Shown here: one piece after another, positions 33,274-41,552 of the stretch
How positions within the stretch are numbered: position 1 is the first letter of the stretch
Layout: every line of letters begins with the position of its first letter
Source of the DNA: an uncultured Celeribacter sp.
Lineage (GTDB): Bacteria; Pseudomonadota; Alphaproteobacteria; Rhodobacterales; Rhodobacteraceae
Length of the DNA stretch: 64,000 nt
Assembly (NCBI RefSeq): GCF_963676475.1
Contig: NZ_OY781107.1
Location: 751,307 to 815,306, forward strand
Direction: 5' to 3'
Translations under genes and position numbers: made by a program
The notes under the pieces: generated by a model
Told to the model about the DNA's origin: nothing
The model's database searches: none
The model's input: only the letters and a program-made list of their open reading frames with translations

Positions 33274-34194
33274 TCACAGCGACCGCTCGGCCGACGGCAG
33301 ACAGCCGAAGAGGCGTTCGTAATAGGCCGCGAAGCGACCGAGATGACCGAAGCCGTGATCGAGCGCGAGGCGGGTCAGCGGCTGGTTGCCGCCCTTCAGG
33401 AGTTGCCGGTGCACCGCATCGAGCTTGCGCAGGAGCAACCATTCCCGTGGCGTCGTGCCGAGCGCCGTCGCAAAGGCTTCGCGCAGTTCACGCTGCGAGA
33501 TGTGGAGCGCCTCCGCCATGAGCGCGACGGTAAGGTCGTCGGCCTCCCGGGTCCGAAAAATCCGTTCCGCGTTTTCAACGATCCGGAGCGCCTGATCCGC
33601 GCTGAGCGGCATGGCACGGCCCGGTTCGTCGAACTGGTCGAGAACGCTCTGGATCTTGGCGATCAGAATTTCGCCCATGGTCCTCCGAAACTCGCTTGGA
33701 GAAAACCGGATGTTGCCCGCCGCCGAGACCAGAATGGTCTCAATGTAACGGGCGGCATCGTCCATCGCGGCGGTCATGGGCAAGGTCACAATCGGGCCAC
33801 GGTGAAACAGCCGCTCCGGCAAAAGAAAGGCCGCACTTTCGATCTGGACCACCACGCCCCTTGTTCCTTGCTGGCTGTTCACCATGATCTCAGCACCACC
33901 GCGCTGGAGCAAAGCCTTGCCGCCAACGGGAACGCCGTTCATCCTCCAGTTCTCCCCATCTGGCAGAAAGCCGAGCACGAGGGTGCCCGGCGGCGGTGCA
34001 CTCCATTGGATGACCCCAAGGTTCATCCGTTCGTCGATCAAAACGACCGGCCCGAAATCGATCCGTGTCACGCTTCCCTCGAAATCGCCCGCGACCGTCC
34101 GCATATACCTTTGATGCCAGCCTGGAAGACCGGTTTCCTGCAGGGTTGCGTCGAGAAATGTCGTGATCGACAGAGAGGTGGCGTAACGGTTCAT
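33274..34194 (-). CDS. AraC-family transcriptional regulator
   Basis: 306 residues. The N-terminal sensing half is cupin-like (VTRIDFGPVVLIDERMNLGVIQ; GENWRMNGVPV). The C-terminal AraC double HTH is clear: LTVALMAEALHISQRELREAF and PREWLLLRKLDAVHRQLL, then LTRLALDHGFGHLGRFAAYY. It is divergent from the amine dehydrogenase operon at 34383 and convergent with the thiolase, so regulation of amine oxidation is the simplest role. A GAGCGGTC-N5-GACCGCTC dyad overlaps its 3' end (33268-33288). Confidence 0.88.
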   Translation of the reverse strand: MNRYATSLSITTFLDATLQETGLPGWHQRYMRTVAGDFEGSVTRIDFGPVVLIDERMNLGVIQWSAPPPGTLVLGFLPDGENWRMNGVPVGGKALLQRGGAEIMVNSQQGTRGVVVQIESAAFLLPERLFHRGPIVTLPMTAAMDDAARYIETILVSAAGNIRFSPSEFRRTMGEILIAKIQSVLDQFDEPGRAMPLSADQALRIVENAERIFRTREADDLTVALMAEALHISQRELREAFATALGTTPREWLLLRKLDAVHRQLLKGGNQPLTRLALDHGFGHLGRFAAYYERLFGCLPSAERSL

Positions 34195-34240
34195 CGCCGG
34201 GTGCCTGAACTTTTCGATGTGGGGAATGGTGGACCAAGGC

Positions 34241-34264
34241 TACGCTTTGCCATGCTGCAGCGTA
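34241..34264. promoter_or_regulatory. Inverted repeat between the AraC gene and the amine dehydrogenase operon
   Basis: TACGCT (34241-34246) and AGCGTA (34259-34264) form a 6-bp dyad with a 12-bp spacer in the 188-bp divergent region. It is a candidate site for the AraC protein; AraC sites are more often direct repeats, so confidence is low. Confidence 0.25.
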
Positions 34265-34382
34265 AAGAGAAAATATGTTCGCCCGCTGCCCAAATGATAT
34301 GCTGAATCTTATGTAAAAACTGGATACCCGGCCCGCGCCAGATCCGCATCATCAAGGCTCGTTCGTCATGAAGGAGACCCAG

Positions 34383-35543
34383 ATGACAAGACCTCTGACC
34401 CTCGGCGTCTGGCTGGCCTGCGGCCTCGCGGCCCAGAATGCCGTGGCCCAGGACGCCGATCACCCGGCCTTTGAGTTCGAAACCACGAGCGTGCGGGAAA
34501 CCATCGCTCCGGGCCCGAACATCTTCGTGAACTCTCAGGGATGGGACAGCGCCAGTGCGGTGCGCGTTTACGGAACCGACGAGCTGGACTTCAAAGGGAT
34601 TATGTCGGCCGGATTCCAGGGCAACTCCGCCGTCTCTGCCGATGGCAAGACCCTGTATTACGTCTCGGGCTATTACAGCCGCCTGAGCTATGGCGACCCG
34701 GAACATGTCCTCCAGATCTTCGATGTGGACCGGCTGACTCCGGTGGCGGAAATTCAGCTGCCGCTGAAAGTGGCACAATATACCGCCGATGCGTCATTGC
34801 TGCGCCTCAGCGCGGACGAGAAATTCATTTACGTCCAGAATTCGACCCCGGCGACCTCGGTCACGGTCGTCGACCTCACGACGGAATCCATGGTGCAGGA
34901 AGTGCCGACGCCCGGCTGCTTCGGAGTGTTCCCGACGCTTGAGGGGCATAGCTTTTCGACCATCTGCTCGGACGGCAGCTTCATGACCGTCGCGCTCGAT
35001 GACGCCGGTGAGACCCTCGGCACCACCAAGAGCGAAATGATCTTCGATCCCGATGCCGATCCAATCTATCTCGCCTCCGACCGCTATCAAGGCGACCTGA
35101 TGTTCCTGTCCTACAACGGCACCATCTACCGCGCCGCCGATCACGCGGGCGCTGTCGAGCTGGTCACCACTTACCCGATCACAGAAGGCACCGAAGGCTG
35201 GCTGCCGGGCGGCTACGTTCCGATCACCGTCAACGAGGCCAATGGCATCGCCTTCGTCCCGATGCATCCATCGACCGAGATCGGTACGCATCACCGTGGC
35301 TCGGAAGAGATCTGGGCCTATGATCTCGAAAACGGGACGCTGCTGTACCGGTCTCCGGCGGACAATGCGACCTCCGTCTTTGTCACCGATGACGCCCAGC
35401 CGGCGCTCTACACGCTGAACCTGCGCGACGATGAGATCGCCAAATACGAGGTGGACACAGAGGCCAAATTCGCCGTGAAAAAGGCGGTCAGCCACAATGG
35501 CATTGGCTTTTCGACAGTCCTCGAAACGGCGGCGCAGCAATGA
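34383..35543 (+). CDS. aauB: TTQ amine dehydrogenase large (heavy) subunit, aralkylamine type
   Basis: Periplasmic beta-propeller subunit, 386 residues, with a signal peptide cleaved near AVAQ|DADHPAF. It oxidatively deaminates amines together with the quinone-bearing small subunit. Recognised by the family blocks NSAVSADGKTLYYVSGYYSR, EFIYVQNSTPATSVTVVDL-like strands, PGCFGVFPTLEG and GEEIWAYDL-type propeller strands (here GSEEIWAYDLENG). AAGGAG at 34371-34376 sets ATG 34383; an earlier in-frame ATG at 34368 lacks a site. Order B-E-D-A followed by cytochromes, with no MauF, amicyanin or MauG, favours the aromatic amine (Aau) over the methylamine (Mau) type. The substrate class is inferred. 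Confidence 0.8.
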   Translation: MTRPLTLGVWLACGLAAQNAVAQDADHPAFEFETTSVRETIAPGPNIFVNSQGWDSASAVRVYGTDELDFKGIMSAGFQGNSAVSADGKTLYYVSGYYSRLSYGDPEHVLQIFDVDRLTPVAEIQLPLKVAQYTADASLLRLSADEKFIYVQNSTPATSVTVVDLTTESMVQEVPTPGCFGVFPTLEGHSFSTICSDGSFMTVALDDAGETLGTTKSEMIFDPDADPIYLASDRYQGDLMFLSYNGTIYRAADHAGAVELVTTYPITEGTEGWLPGGYVPITVNEANGIAFVPMHPSTEIGTHHRGSEEIWAYDLENGTLLYRSPADNATSVFVTDDAQPALYTLNLRDDEIAKYEVDTEAKFAVKKAVSHNGIGFSTVLETAAQQ

Positions 35544-36073
35544 GCGGCGACACCTTCGCCCGGATGCTGGCCCTCGCCCTCAGCTCCGCTGTCGCGTTGA
35601 TTTTCCTGCGGGCAGTTTACCACAAGCTCTCGGAATTCACGGAGTTCACCGGCTTCGTCACGGATTACCGGCTCTTGCCCGAGGCGCTGGTCCACCCGGC
35701 CTCTGTCGCACTGGTCGTGGCGGAAGCGGCGGTGGTTCTGGGCACCTTCGCCCCGGGCGGACAGCCCGTCGCGATGACGCTGGGGGCGGGGCTTTTCCTG
35801 CTCTACGCGGTGGGGATCGGCATCAACGTCGCCCGTGGCCGGACCACGATCGAATGCGGCTGCGGCGGCGCACCTCAGGCCGTCGGCCCGGCGCTGCTCT
35901 GGCGCAACGGTATTCTCGCGGCCGCAGCCCTTGCCGCCGCAGCCCTGCCGTCCGGCGGCCTTCCGGTCGCCTCCTCCGTCGCCGCTTTGGCGACCGGGCT
36001 CCTCCTTTGGGTCGCCTTTTTACTGGCCGACCTTCTGCTCTCCAACGCCTCGCTCGCACGCCGCTCGCTCTGA
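35540..36073 (+). CDS. mauE: MauE/AauE-like membrane protein for TTQ enzyme assembly
   Basis: 177 residues with about four to five hydrophobic segments (MLALALSSAVALIFLRAVYHKL; ASVALVVAEAAVVLGTF; AGLFLLYAVGIGINVARG; LLLWVAFLLADLLL). A conserved CGCGG cysteine cluster follows the third segment. MauE is needed, with MauD, to export or fold the small subunit and form its disulfides. It overlaps the large-subunit gene by 4 bp (ATGA). Confidence 0.82.
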   Translation: MSGDTFARMLALALSSAVALIFLRAVYHKLSEFTEFTGFVTDYRLLPEALVHPASVALVVAEAAVVLGTFAPGGQPVAMTLGAGLFLLYAVGIGINVARGRTTIECGCGGAPQAVGPALLWRNGILAAAALAAAALPSGGLPVASSVAALATGLLLWVAFLLADLLLSNASLARRSL

Positions 36074-36094
36074 GACAGGCAGAAAGGACCAAAT

Positions 36095-36700
36095 ATGACA
36101 GCTCTCACATTTATCTCTGCGGCCATGTTTCTGATGATTGTCGGACTGGCGGTCGCGCTTCTGGCTCTGGCCCGTCAGGTCGGGATTTTGTTCGAACGGG
36201 TGTCCCCGATGGGGGCGCTGGTCAACGATTCCGGCCCCGAGGTCGGCACCGCCAGTCCCAAATTCAACCTCGAAAGCCGCACAGGTGGCATGGTTCCGAT
36301 CGGCCCCCGGCCACAGCGGGCGACGCTTGTGTTTTTCCTCTCACCGACCTGCCCGGTGTGCAAAAAGCTCCTGCCGGCGGTGCATTCAATCCGCGCGGCG
36401 GAAAGCAGCTGGCTCGATGTCGTCTTTGCCTCGGACGGCGGGTCCGCCGAACAGCATGACCGTTTCATCGAGAGCGCAAAGCTGGAGCAATACCCTTATG
36501 TGGTCTCGACCGAACTGGGCCTCGCCTACCGGGTCGCCCGTCTGCCCTATGCCGTCCTGCTCGATGAGCACGGTGTGGTCCGGGCCAAGGGGCTGGTGAA
36601 CAGCCGCGAGCAGGTCGATAGCCTCTTCAATGCCTTCGACATGAAAACCCCATCCATTCAGTCCTACCTCGACGGACTCGACGCGCAGCCTGCGCATTGA
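36095..36700 (+). CDS. mauD: MauD/AauD-like thioredoxin-fold protein
   Basis: 201 residues with one N-terminal membrane anchor (FISAAMFLMIVGLAVALLAL) and a periplasmic thioredoxin/AhpC-like domain bearing the redox motif CPVC (FFLSPTCPVCKKLLP). The role known for MauD is forming the six disulfides of the quinone-bearing subunit. Position between the MauE gene and the small-subunit gene fits. Confidence 0.85.
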   Translation: MTALTFISAAMFLMIVGLAVALLALARQVGILFERVSPMGALVNDSGPEVGTASPKFNLESRTGGMVPIGPRPQRATLVFFLSPTCPVCKKLLPAVHSIRAAESSWLDVVFASDGGSAEQHDRFIESAKLEQYPYVVSTELGLAYRVARLPYAVLLDEHGVVRAKGLVNSREQVDSLFNAFDMKTPSIQSYLDGLDAQPAH

Positions 36701-36736
36701 GCCTCCCTCGGCCGTCTCAACGAAAGGAGAAATGCT

Positions 36737-37276
36737 TTGAAATCGCTGTTCACACAGGTCTCGGACTGGTTCGACACCAAGGTCGAGGGCACGTCCCGCT
36801 CCATCGCACATCATGCCGGGCGGCGGAGTTTCCTCTCCAAAGCCGGCGCGGCAATGGTTGGCGGCTTCGTCCTTCCGATGCTGCCCTATGACAGTTCGAA
36901 CGGCGCGGCCTTCGCGCGCGGCTTCGGCGAGCCGGAAGTCCTGCCGGACGATTGCGACTATTGGCGCTACTGCTCGCTGCATGGCGGTCTGTGCAGCGAG
37001 TGCGGCGGGACCGTGACACAATGTCCGCCCGGCTCCACGCCGTCCAAGGTCGCCTGGGTCGGCACCTGCCGCAATCCGAACGACGAAAAGGACTATCTCG
37101 TCTCCTACAACGATTGCTGTGGCAAAGGCTCCTGCGCGTCGGAAGGATGTTCGCGTCAGGAAGGCGATATGCCGGGCTATCGCCTCGGCCTTGCCTCTGA
37201 ATCGAGCTGGTGCATGGCCAATACCGACAAGGGCATCCACTGCACGGTCGCCATCGTTGTGGGGCTCGCGGAATGA
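36737..37276 (+). CDS. aauA: TTQ amine dehydrogenase small (light) subunit
   Basis: 179 residues, quinone-bearing subunit. It carries a long twin-arginine leader (GRRSFLSKAGAAMVGGFVLP), so export is folded via Tat. The mature part has 12 cysteines as expected for six disulfides (DYWRYCSLHGGLCSECGG, NDCCGKGSC). The two tryptophans that make tryptophan-tryptophylquinone lie in KVAWVGTC and ESSWCMAN. Methylamine dehydrogenases have LCSCC at the first cluster; here it is LCSEC with the extra cysteine elsewhere. The start codon appears to be TTG at 36737: GGAG sits 7 bp upstream, and the nearby ATG at 36732 is in another frame and stops after two codons. Confidence 0.85.
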   Translation: MKSLFTQVSDWFDTKVEGTSRSIAHHAGRRSFLSKAGAAMVGGFVLPMLPYDSSNGAAFARGFGEPEVLPDDCDYWRYCSLHGGLCSECGGTVTQCPPGSTPSKVAWVGTCRNPNDEKDYLVSYNDCCGKGSCASEGCSRQEGDMPGYRLGLASESSWCMANTDKGIHCTVAIVVGLAE

Positions 37277-37728
37277 GGAGCGCGCCGATTGCGACGCTGC
37301 TCGCCGGGGTGATGGCGCTCACGGCTCCGGCCCTGGCGCAGGACGCCACGCGGGGCGCTGTGCTCTTCGACGAAACCTGCGCGGCCTGCCACCAACAGGG
37401 CGGGATCGGCCAGCCGGGGCTCGCGCCGCCCTTGGCCGACGGTCCGCTTTGGACCGGTTTTGGGGACAAGGCCCCCAGCTATTTCGGCTCGGTCGTGCTC
37501 GGTGGGTTGACCGGTCGGATCACCGCCGCAGGCGTGACCTACATTGGCCTCGCGATGCCACTCCATAATTGGCTGGAAGACGACGAGATCCTCGATATCG
37601 CCGCCTATGTGCTCAGCGATCTGAACGGAATCGACGCCGCGCTCGACCCGCAGACCCTCGTGCTCCTGCGTGAGGCCCCTCTCGATGGGGCCACGCTTCA
37701 TGCCATGAGAAAGGAGGCGCTTGAATGA
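37273..37728 (+). CDS. Periplasmic c-type cytochrome (amine dehydrogenase partner 1)
   Basis: 151 residues with a signal peptide (LLAGVMALTAPALAQ). It has one haem-binding CAACH motif about 20 residues into the mature protein and a likely axial methionine in GLAMPLHNW. ATG 37273 overlaps the small-subunit stop. It is a candidate electron acceptor, or relay, for the amine dehydrogenase, since no cupredoxin gene is present. Confidence 0.82.
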   Translation: MRSAPIATLLAGVMALTAPALAQDATRGAVLFDETCAACHQQGGIGQPGLAPPLADGPLWTGFGDKAPSYFGSVVLGGLTGRITAAGVTYIGLAMPLHNWLEDDEILDIAAYVLSDLNGIDAALDPQTLVLLREAPLDGATLHAMRKEALE

Positions 37729-38183
37729 TCCGCCGCTTGTTATTCGCCGCAATTCTCGCCACCACAGCGCTCCCGGCCATGGCGGTCGACACCAGCTCGG
37801 GCCGCACCGCGCAGACCAATTACATCCTCAAATGCGTCGGATGTCACGGCGTGGATGGCCATGGTTTCAGCGAGGTTGGCATACCTGATTTCGTGAACCT
37901 GATCGGCACCTTTGCCGGAGACGAGGCCGGGCGGGCCTATCTCGCCAACGTCCCGAACGTGGTGGGATCCGGCCTGAACGAGGACGATGTGGCAGAGGTG
38001 CTGAACTTCATCATCGCGAGATGGGCGGGCAGCTCGCTCCCCGAGGATTACCGCCCGTTCGACGGCGCCGAAGTCGCGCGGCTTCACGCCCTAGATGTCG
38101 GAAACATCGTCGATTACCGTCGGGTGGTCGCCGCCCGACTGGCCGACCTTGGGATCGAAACCGCCGAATACCCCTGGCCCTGA
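37725..38183 (+). CDS. Periplasmic c-type cytochrome (amine dehydrogenase partner 2)
   Basis: 152 residues with a signal peptide (FAAILATTALPAMA) and one CVGCH haem motif in LKCVGCHGVDGHG. No clear distal methionine in the usual GxxMP context is visible, so the sixth ligand is uncertain. It overlaps the first cytochrome gene by 4 bp, which suggests they work as a pair taking electrons from the quinone enzyme to the terminal oxidase. Confidence 0.78.
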   Translation: MIRRLLFAAILATTALPAMAVDTSSGRTAQTNYILKCVGCHGVDGHGFSEVGIPDFVNLIGTFAGDEAGRAYLANVPNVVGSGLNEDDVAEVLNFIIARWAGSSLPEDYRPFDGAEVARLHALDVGNIVDYRRVVAARLADLGIETAEYPWP

Positions 38184-38346
38184 AGACCCTCACGTCCGCC
38201 GTTCACCACCCCTTCGACAGCAAAGCCGCTCCCCGACGATGGACGCCAGAACTGCGAACTTGTCGAAACACCGCTCATGCGGATAAGCTTCGGGGGCAGT
38301 CGACGGACGCGATCCATTTTCGGCTCGATGTGAAAAGGACATGGAA

Positions 38347-39588
38347 ATGGCGCGCATCTGGTCGGAATGGAAGTCTTCGCTCATCGCATGTTCGATGGTG
38401 ATCGCCTGCGGTCTCACTGTCGCGGCCTCAGCTCAGGGGGCCGGGCTGCCCGCAGAGGCTTCGGTGATCTCTCCGACGGCCAGCCAGGACCAACGCCGGG
38501 CCGCGCTGGATCGGTTCTGGCAGGACTGGAAAAGCGTCTACCTGAAAGAGGGCTGTGGTGGGGCCTATGTCGATACCGCCGGTGATGGCAACCCAACCTA
38601 TGGAGACAGTGCGTCCGGGACGCTCACCGTGTCGGAGGCCCATGGATACGGCATGCTCGCCCTCGTTAAAATGGCCGAGCGGGACCCCCACGCGAAACCG
38701 CTTTTCGACGAGATGCTGACCTACTTCCGCCTGCATCCCGCTGCAAGCGGGCCCGGCCTGATGGCATGGAACCAGACCCGCGACTGCACCGACGCACCCG
38801 AGGGGAAGTCAACGGCCAGCGACGGCGACATCGACATCGCGCTGGCACTGCAATTGGCTGAGGAAAAATGGGGCGGCTACGCCGAAGATGCGGCAGAGGT
38901 GCGTGCCGCCATTCTCGCCCGTGAGATCACGCGCCATGACCTCGTCAATCTGGGCGATTGGGCGACCTACGAGGTGTATGACATCGCCTCCCGATCGTCG
39001 GATTTCATGCCCTATAACTTCTCCGTCTTTGCCGACGCGCCCGGCCGCGATGCCTCCCGGTGGATCGAAATCCGTGACGCGGGATATGAGGTCTGGGGCC
39101 GGATTTCCGCGCATTATGCGAAGGATACCGGCCTCGTGCCGGACTTCATGGTCGGAATGCCGGACGATCCGCGCCCCGCACCGCCGGAGTTTTTGGAAGG
39201 GGCCTATGACGGCTATTATTCGTGGAATGCCCTGCGCTATCCTTATCGGCTGGCGGCCGACTACCGGATCAGCCACGATCCCCGTGCCGCCGAACGCCTG
39301 ATGCGGATCAACGCTTGGATCCGCACCGCAACCGGCGGCGACCCGACGCGGATCGCATCGACCTACCGGCTCGACGGCAGCATTCCACGCGATGGCCGGT
39401 GGACAGGAGAGGCGGGCTGGATTTCCATGTTCGCGGCGGGCGCGATTGCCGGAAGCGGCGACCCGGCGGCAGATCAGGCCTGGATGGACGCTCTCTGGGC
39501 CGCCATGGTCGCCATTCCCATCGAGGAGGGCGACTACTTCGGCAACACGCTCAAGCTCCTCGCGATGATCGACCTGGCCGAGATGTGA
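38347..39588 (+). CDS. Glycoside hydrolase family 8 (endoglucanase-like), secreted
   Basis: 413 residues with a signal peptide (MVIACGLTVAASAQG). GH8 landmarks: the catalytic glutamate in TVSEAHGYGMLALV (about residue 98), the aspartate-bearing ASDGDIDIALALQLAEE, and YSWNALRYPYRLAADY. Family members cut beta-1,4-glucans, chitosan or xylan. In proteobacteria the cellulose-synthase-linked BcsZ is the usual case, but no bcs genes are near. AAAAGGA at 38333-38339 suits ATG 38347 better than ATG 38341. It may be an orphan insert downstream of the amine operon. Confidence 0.85.
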   Translation: MARIWSEWKSSLIACSMVIACGLTVAASAQGAGLPAEASVISPTASQDQRRAALDRFWQDWKSVYLKEGCGGAYVDTAGDGNPTYGDSASGTLTVSEAHGYGMLALVKMAERDPHAKPLFDEMLTYFRLHPAASGPGLMAWNQTRDCTDAPEGKSTASDGDIDIALALQLAEEKWGGYAEDAAEVRAAILAREITRHDLVNLGDWATYEVYDIASRSSDFMPYNFSVFADAPGRDASRWIEIRDAGYEVWGRISAHYAKDTGLVPDFMVGMPDDPRPAPPEFLEGAYDGYYSWNALRYPYRLAADYRISHDPRAAERLMRINAWIRTATGGDPTRIASTYRLDGSIPRDGRWTGEAGWISMFAAGAIAGSGDPAADQAWMDALWAAMVAIPIEEGDYFGNTLKLLAMIDLAEM

Positions 39589-39698
39589 ACGGCGCGCCAT
39601 GTGGGGGCAAGAGAGGGGCATGTGACGCGAACAGGCACCAATCAGAGGTAAAATGACTGATAATTCGTCTTATGTATAGTTTAATGCACTAAATCGCC

Positions 39699-40718
39699 TC
39701 ACAGCACCCCCTGAAGACGTTCCGCAGTCTCCGGCGCAAGGCTCAGGCTGGCATCGAGCCGCGCGCGCCAGCGCGGACCTTGGCGCATTGCCTCTTCATA
39801 AGCCTCCGCGAGATCGTCTGGTCGGTCGTCGGACAGGACCTTGATCAGGAATTCGGCCTGCGCACGGTCCTTGCGGGACTTGGCGTGATCCGGACCGCCA
39901 CGGCGACGATCCGCCACGATCAGCTTGTGCACCGCAAACCGCTCCGGGCGCGGGATTTGCACCAGCACGCCCGACCGGTACAGTGCAATCGCGGGGATCG
40001 GCGCGGCGATCAGATAATTCAGATAATTGAGCCCCAGTGCACTCACCCCGAGTGCCGGCAAGGGTTTGATGGTTTCATCCCCGAAGGCCGGCGTCAGAAA
40101 TTCGACCAGCGCCTCGCCGCTCGATTGTCGCCAGCGCCAAACCTGTCGGGTCTCGATGCCTGGGACCGGATCGAATTTCAGCGCCTGCAAAATCTGGTCC
40201 GGGCTTTCCTCGACACGGTCATCAAGCGCCACGGACAGCCGTTCGAAACTGGCAAAATCAATATCGCCAGTCTGCGCCAACTCCTCACTGTCGAAGCGCA
40301 CCCCAAGCTCACCCTGATAGAGCCCGTAGGCAGCAGTGCCGATCAGCGTGCCGCCAAGCCGGAACACCCCTGCTTTCGCGAAGGCCAGCAACAACGCCCC
40401 CGTGTCACGGTCAGGCGCCATGAAGCCTTCGGCGCGCAGAACCCGCGCCAGACGTGCCATGGATTTTCGCCGGGCCTCCCCCTCTGCCTTGAGCGTTGCG
40501 GCTTGTGCGATCCGCGCGCGAAGCTCCGGTGTTGCCTCGCCGAGATAACGGCTGCGAATCTCAGTGCCGAGCCGGAACTTGTCGTAGAGATAGACCCGCT
40601 CGCCACGCCGACGCTCTTCGACGGAACCGATCACGAGAGATGCGGCCTCATCAAGATGAAGGCGCTTGAGATCCTGATAGGCCACCTGAGCGGCGCGGGA
40701 ATGGGACTGGACGGGCAT
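39699..40718 (-). CDS. Nucleotidyltransferase-fold protein (GSU2403 / NTP_transf_8 type)
   Basis: 339 residues. N-terminal region AYQDLKRLHLDEAASLVIGSVEE, then a helical part with KGERVYLYDKFRLG-like text (RRGERVYLYDKFRLG), followed by the nucleotidyltransferase signature-like core: FRLGGTLIGTAAYGLYQGELG and TGDIDFASFERLSVA (the D-x-D pair). It resembles the GSU2403-family nucleotidyltransferase-fold proteins, whose function is not established; relatives of the fold include toxin and antitoxin enzymes. A shorter start at 40718 is preferred (AAAGG 6 bp upstream) over 40751. No partner gene adjoins it, and it faces a GH8 gene tail to tail. Confidence 0.7.
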   Translation of the reverse strand: MPVQSHSRAAQVAYQDLKRLHLDEAASLVIGSVEERRRGERVYLYDKFRLGTEIRSRYLGEATPELRARIAQAATLKAEGEARRKSMARLARVLRAEGFMAPDRDTGALLLAFAKAGVFRLGGTLIGTAAYGLYQGELGVRFDSEELAQTGDIDFASFERLSVALDDRVEESPDQILQALKFDPVPGIETRQVWRWRQSSGEALVEFLTPAFGDETIKPLPALGVSALGLNYLNYLIAAPIPAIALYRSGVLVQIPRPERFAVHKLIVADRRRGGPDHAKSRKDRAQAEFLIKVLSDDRPDDLAEAYEEAMRQGPRWRARLDASLSLAPETAERLQGVL

Positions 40719-40732
40719 GATTGGCCTTTGAA

Positions 40733-40806
40733 CTATGTGCAACAAACTCATTTATGATGCACACAGCAGCTATGTGCAACAAATTAAAAAACGATGCACA
40801 TAAATT
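40733..40806. repeat. Two tandem 37-bp operator-like repeats at the nucleotidyltransferase promoter
   Basis: CTATGTGCAACAAA begins at 40733 and again at 40770, and GATGCACA lies at 40756 and 40793, so the period is exactly 37 bp. Within each copy TGTGCA and TGCACA form an inverted pair. The copies lie directly upstream of the preferred start codon (40718) of the minus-strand gene, inside its likely promoter. This is the form of an autoregulatory operator. Confidence 0.6.
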
Positions 40807-40849
40807 CGGAACCTTGCTCCAAACGCGCCCCGATGCAAAAGGCCGCACG

Positions 40850-41452
40850 CTACCCGCCGCTGCGCGACACCACATGATCGCTGCCGATGCCGCCCAGAGA
40901 TTGAAACAGCCCGCTGGAATTGCTCACGCCGAATTTCTTCAAAAGTTTGGCCCGGTAAACCTCGACCGTGCGATGCGACAGGTCGAGCTGGTTGGCGATT
41001 TCCTTGCTGGTCAGCCCGTCCGACAGGTAGGAAATGATTTCGCGCTCGCGTCGGGTCAGGGGCACATAGGGTCGGGTCTCAGACAGATCGGCAAAGCTCC
41101 AGACAGCGCGCATCAAGGGCTCGTCCGGTGTAAAAGAATGCCCCCTCACCCGACACCAGAACAGCTCCCCGGTCTTTTTGGCCATGATCCGCTCGTCCCA
41201 ATAGGTGTTGGTTTCACGCAGCTGTTTGACACCCCGGTCGCGGATGTTCACGAATTCCTCACCCGAAGGGTAGAGCATGGAAAAGACCTGATTGCGCAGC
41301 TCATCGCGGCTATAGGCGAACATGTCGGCGAAGGCATCGTTGCAATCGCGGATCACGCGATTCTCCGTGATGACGAGGCCGACCGGCGCGAACGCATAGG
41401 CCAGTTCGGCAAAGTCGCCGGTCTCATAGGCCCGATCTATACGTGTTTCCAC
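40850..41452 (-). CDS. PAS-LuxR-type transcriptional regulator
   Basis: 200 residues. A PAS domain (about 15-130) with DCNDAFADMFAYSRDELRNQ and the FADLSETRPY end is joined to a C-terminal LuxR/GerE HTH: LTRREREIISYLSDGLTSKE, then NQLDLSHRTVEVYRAKLLKKF. It diverges from the second Liv-type ABC operon at 41553 with a 100-bp shared promoter region, so it probably controls that operon in response to a ligand or redox cue bound by the PAS domain. Confidence 0.9.
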   Translation of the reverse strand: METRIDRAYETGDFAELAYAFAPVGLVITENRVIRDCNDAFADMFAYSRDELRNQVFSMLYPSGEEFVNIRDRGVKQLRETNTYWDERIMAKKTGELFWCRVRGHSFTPDEPLMRAVWSFADLSETRPYVPLTRREREIISYLSDGLTSKEIANQLDLSHRTVEVYRAKLLKKFGVSNSSGLFQSLGGIGSDHVVSRSGG

Positions 41453-41552
41453 GATATTGCCTCCTCAAGGTTGCCATGTGATCATCTTTGCAAGGTAGGT
41501 CCATCGCGCGTGCGGATGCAACGCGGTGAGCCTGCCAAAATGGGAGGAAATC

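Noticed and set aside
34383..38183. Methylamine dehydrogenase (mau) operon
   Set aside because: MauF, amicyanin (MauC) and MauG genes are missing and the gene order ends with two cytochromes. Aralkylamine type preferred, though not proven.
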